From Sporolactobacillus pectinivorans (GTDB lineage Bacteria; Bacillota; Bacilli; Bacillales; Sporolactobacillaceae), in assembly GCF_002802965.1 (NCBI RefSeq), contig NZ_NXGA01000001.1, forward strand, positions 970,744 to 1,034,743: a stretch of 64,000 bases of DNA, given 5' to 3'. This document shows positions 62,597-64,000 of this stretch, piece by piece. Position 1 is the stretch's first letter. Each line of letters starts with the position of its first letter. A program made the position numbers and the translations under genes. The notes under the pieces are model-generated. The model was not told the DNA's origin. It ran no database searches and saw only the letters and a program-made list of their open reading frames with translations.

Positions 62597-63904
62597 ATGA
62601 ATATCCGATGGACAAGAATGAGTTTACTTTCATTACTGATAGCTGCTGTATTAATTCTCCCTCTTGCAGGATGTGGCTCGAATGGCAATGCGACAGGGGC
62701 TGCCAATAAAAAAACGGTGATTGAATACTGGCACGTGAACGCACAGACACAGGGTGGCCAGGCTGTTGATCAGCTGGTTAAAGACTTTAACGCGCAAAGC
62801 AAAGATGTCAAAGTGATTGCCAAATATAATCCGGACATGTATAAAGGCTTGATGCAGAACCTGCAGGCTGAAAAAGCAGCAGGCAAAACTCCGGCACTGG
62901 TCCAGGTCGGCTGGGCTTATCTCGATTATTTCTCCAATAATTTCGGCTATATGGATCCAAATGAGGCCATCAATAAATTTGATCCGAGCGATAAAAATTT
63001 TCTGAAGGACAAGTTTTTGCCTAACATACTTGATTTAGCAAAAACGTCAAAAGGCCAGATCGGGATTCCCTATTCTTTAAGTTCTCCGATTCTGTATTTG
63101 AACAAAGATATACTGAAACAAGCAGGGTTGAGCGAGAATGGGCCAAAAACCTGGCAGCAAGTTCAGCAGTTTGCCAAAGTCATCAAAGACAAAACCCAGA
63201 AATACGGGCTTTACGTTCAGGAACCTGCCGATACGTGGGCTCAGCAGTCGTTAATGCTCAGCAATGGTGCGCAGATTATTGATAAAAACGGGAAGGCGAC
63301 TTTTGCTTCAAAAGAAGGTATCCAGGCTTATCAACTGTATGCAGATATGGTCTTAAAAGATAAAACAGCATTGCATGTTCCTTGGGACCAAGGAGTTACC
63401 GCATTTATTAATGGTAATGTCGGCATGCTTTATACCACGGTTGCACAAATGAGCAATGTGGAAAAAGGCGCGAAGTTCAATGTTTCGGCGATCCCTTCCC
63501 CTCCCTTTGAAGGCCATCCGGCAAAGGTTCCGGCTGGTGGTTCTTTTCTGGCCATTACTGCTCAGACTGATGCCCAGCAGAAGGCAGCCTGGGAATTTGA
63601 AAAATACCTGTACAGTGTTCCGGCAATGGCAACATGGACAGAAGCAACGGGCTATGTACCGCCGCGTAAAGATGTCGCGGATGCTAAAGACGGGCTGAAA
63701 GATTTTGTCGCCAAGAACCCGATGATCAAGTCGGCACTCGACCAGATGGACAAAGCCGTTCCGTGGACATCATTCCCTGGAAATTCCGGGTTGCAGGCCG
63801 AACAGGCTATGATTGATACGCGCGATAAAATCCTTGGCGGACAGGAACCAGTTGCCAAAGCGCTGAAGGATGCCCAAACCCAGATCAATCAATTGGAAAA
63901 ATAA
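62597..63904 (+). CDS. Sugar ABC importer substrate-binding lipoprotein, MalE/family 1 type (435 aa)
   Basis: Lipobox LAGC (Cys 26) behind a hydrophobic signal, then the family 1 fold: VIEYWHVNAQTQGGQAVDQL, FNAQSKDVKVIAKY, IGIPYSLSSPILYLNKDIL and GNVGMLYTTVAQ. It probably binds an oligosaccharide or a glycerol-phosphate-type ligand (UgpB-like). GGGAGG precedes the ATG pair 62594/62597. The permease genes should follow beyond the window, since a ribosome site stands at the very end. Confidence 0.87.
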   Translation: MNIRWTRMSLLSLLIAAVLILPLAGCGSNGNATGAANKKTVIEYWHVNAQTQGGQAVDQLVKDFNAQSKDVKVIAKYNPDMYKGLMQNLQAEKAAGKTPALVQVGWAYLDYFSNNFGYMDPNEAINKFDPSDKNFLKDKFLPNILDLAKTSKGQIGIPYSLSSPILYLNKDILKQAGLSENGPKTWQQVQQFAKVIKDKTQKYGLYVQEPADTWAQQSLMLSNGAQIIDKNGKATFASKEGIQAYQLYADMVLKDKTALHVPWDQGVTAFINGNVGMLYTTVAQMSNVEKGAKFNVSAIPSPPFEGHPAKVPAGGSFLAITAQTDAQQKAAWEFEKYLYSVPAMATWTEATGYVPPRKDVADAKDGLKDFVAKNPMIKSALDQMDKAVPWTSFPGNSGLQAEQAMIDTRDKILGGQEPVAKALKDAQTQINQLEK

Positions 63905-63920
63905 AAGAAGTTAAAAAACG

Positions 63921-63959
63921 GGAAGTGAGCGCTTTTCAATTTTAAAGCTGCGCACTTCC
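63921..63959 (+). other. Hairpin behind the binding-protein gene
   Basis: GGAAGTGAGCGC pairs with GCGCACTTCC with one bulged base; no T-run. Similar in place to the hairpin at 19768, so it may protect the binding-protein mRNA. AAAGGAG at 63993-63999 is the ribosome site of the next gene. Confidence 0.5.
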
Positions 63960-64000
63960 GCATTTATAGCACTTAACTACTTAGAATGATAAAAGGAGAC

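Overview
The window reads as a chromosomal segment of a Gram-positive Bacillota, most likely from Bacillales. The signs are strong AGGAGG-type ribosome binding sites, many TTG and GTG starts, PTS sugar operons with a CcpA-type cre site, lipoprotein-anchored ABC binding proteins, an ER-type (SipW-like) peptidase fold and a Bacillaceae-style intergenic repeat. A Sporolactobacillus-like lactic-acid bacillus would fit the malic/malolactic enzyme and the carbohydrate genes, but I cannot prove that from sequence alone. There are no rRNA or tRNA genes, CRISPR arrays, phage genes or insertion sequences. Several genes are decaying.

Layout. 1-5.5 kb: a peptide-modification (RiPP) cluster on the minus strand. 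It has at least three tandem, nearly identical precursor peptides of about 42 residues, an HPr-kinase-like enzyme, an ABC exporter, a Ser/His S26-type peptidase and a PqqD-like leader-binding protein. A divergent glycosyltransferase lies beside it. The precursors and the PqqD operon share one promoter architecture, a direct repeat of GTAACG with 11-bp period. 5.6-9.6 kb: a wrecked glucosaminidase, an L,D-transpeptidase-like protein and a large secreted M30-like metallopeptidase. 9.7-14 kb: a beta-glucoside PTS operon (6-phospho-beta-glucosidase, EIIC, EIIB, EIIA, GntR regulator). 14-22.9 kb: a nitrilase-fold hydrolase, a LacI regulator with repeated operators, and an operon of a ThuA/amidotransferase-like protein, two M20 hydrolases and a CUT2 (ribose-type) ABC importer.

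23-45.5 kb: an island of M20 amidohydrolases. With the two upstream there are ten M20 genes (one frameshifted) plus an eleventh as a remnant. They surround a complete Opp-type peptide importer, a PatB/MalY beta-lyase broken by a TAG codon, a YheO-type regulator and an S9 acyl-peptidase. Together these look like an uptake and deconjugation region for short peptides and N-acylated amino acids or their conjugates.

45.7-64 kb: malic/malolactic enzyme with a DASS anion transporter, a ketopantoate-reductase-like protein, a secreted GH15 enzyme with a textbook sigma-54 promoter and an eroded tail, two tandem alternative sigma-like factors, an orphan cellulose-synthase-like enzyme with two PilZ-type modules, a fructose PTS operon (fruK-fruA) divergent from an RpiR regulator, a Crp/Fnr regulator, and the binding protein of a sugar ABC importer whose permeases lie beyond the right edge.

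The best candidates for something undescribed are the RiPP cluster, whose peptides sit in a lasso-like gene set but lack the ring-forming acid expected of a lasso core, and the M20 island.
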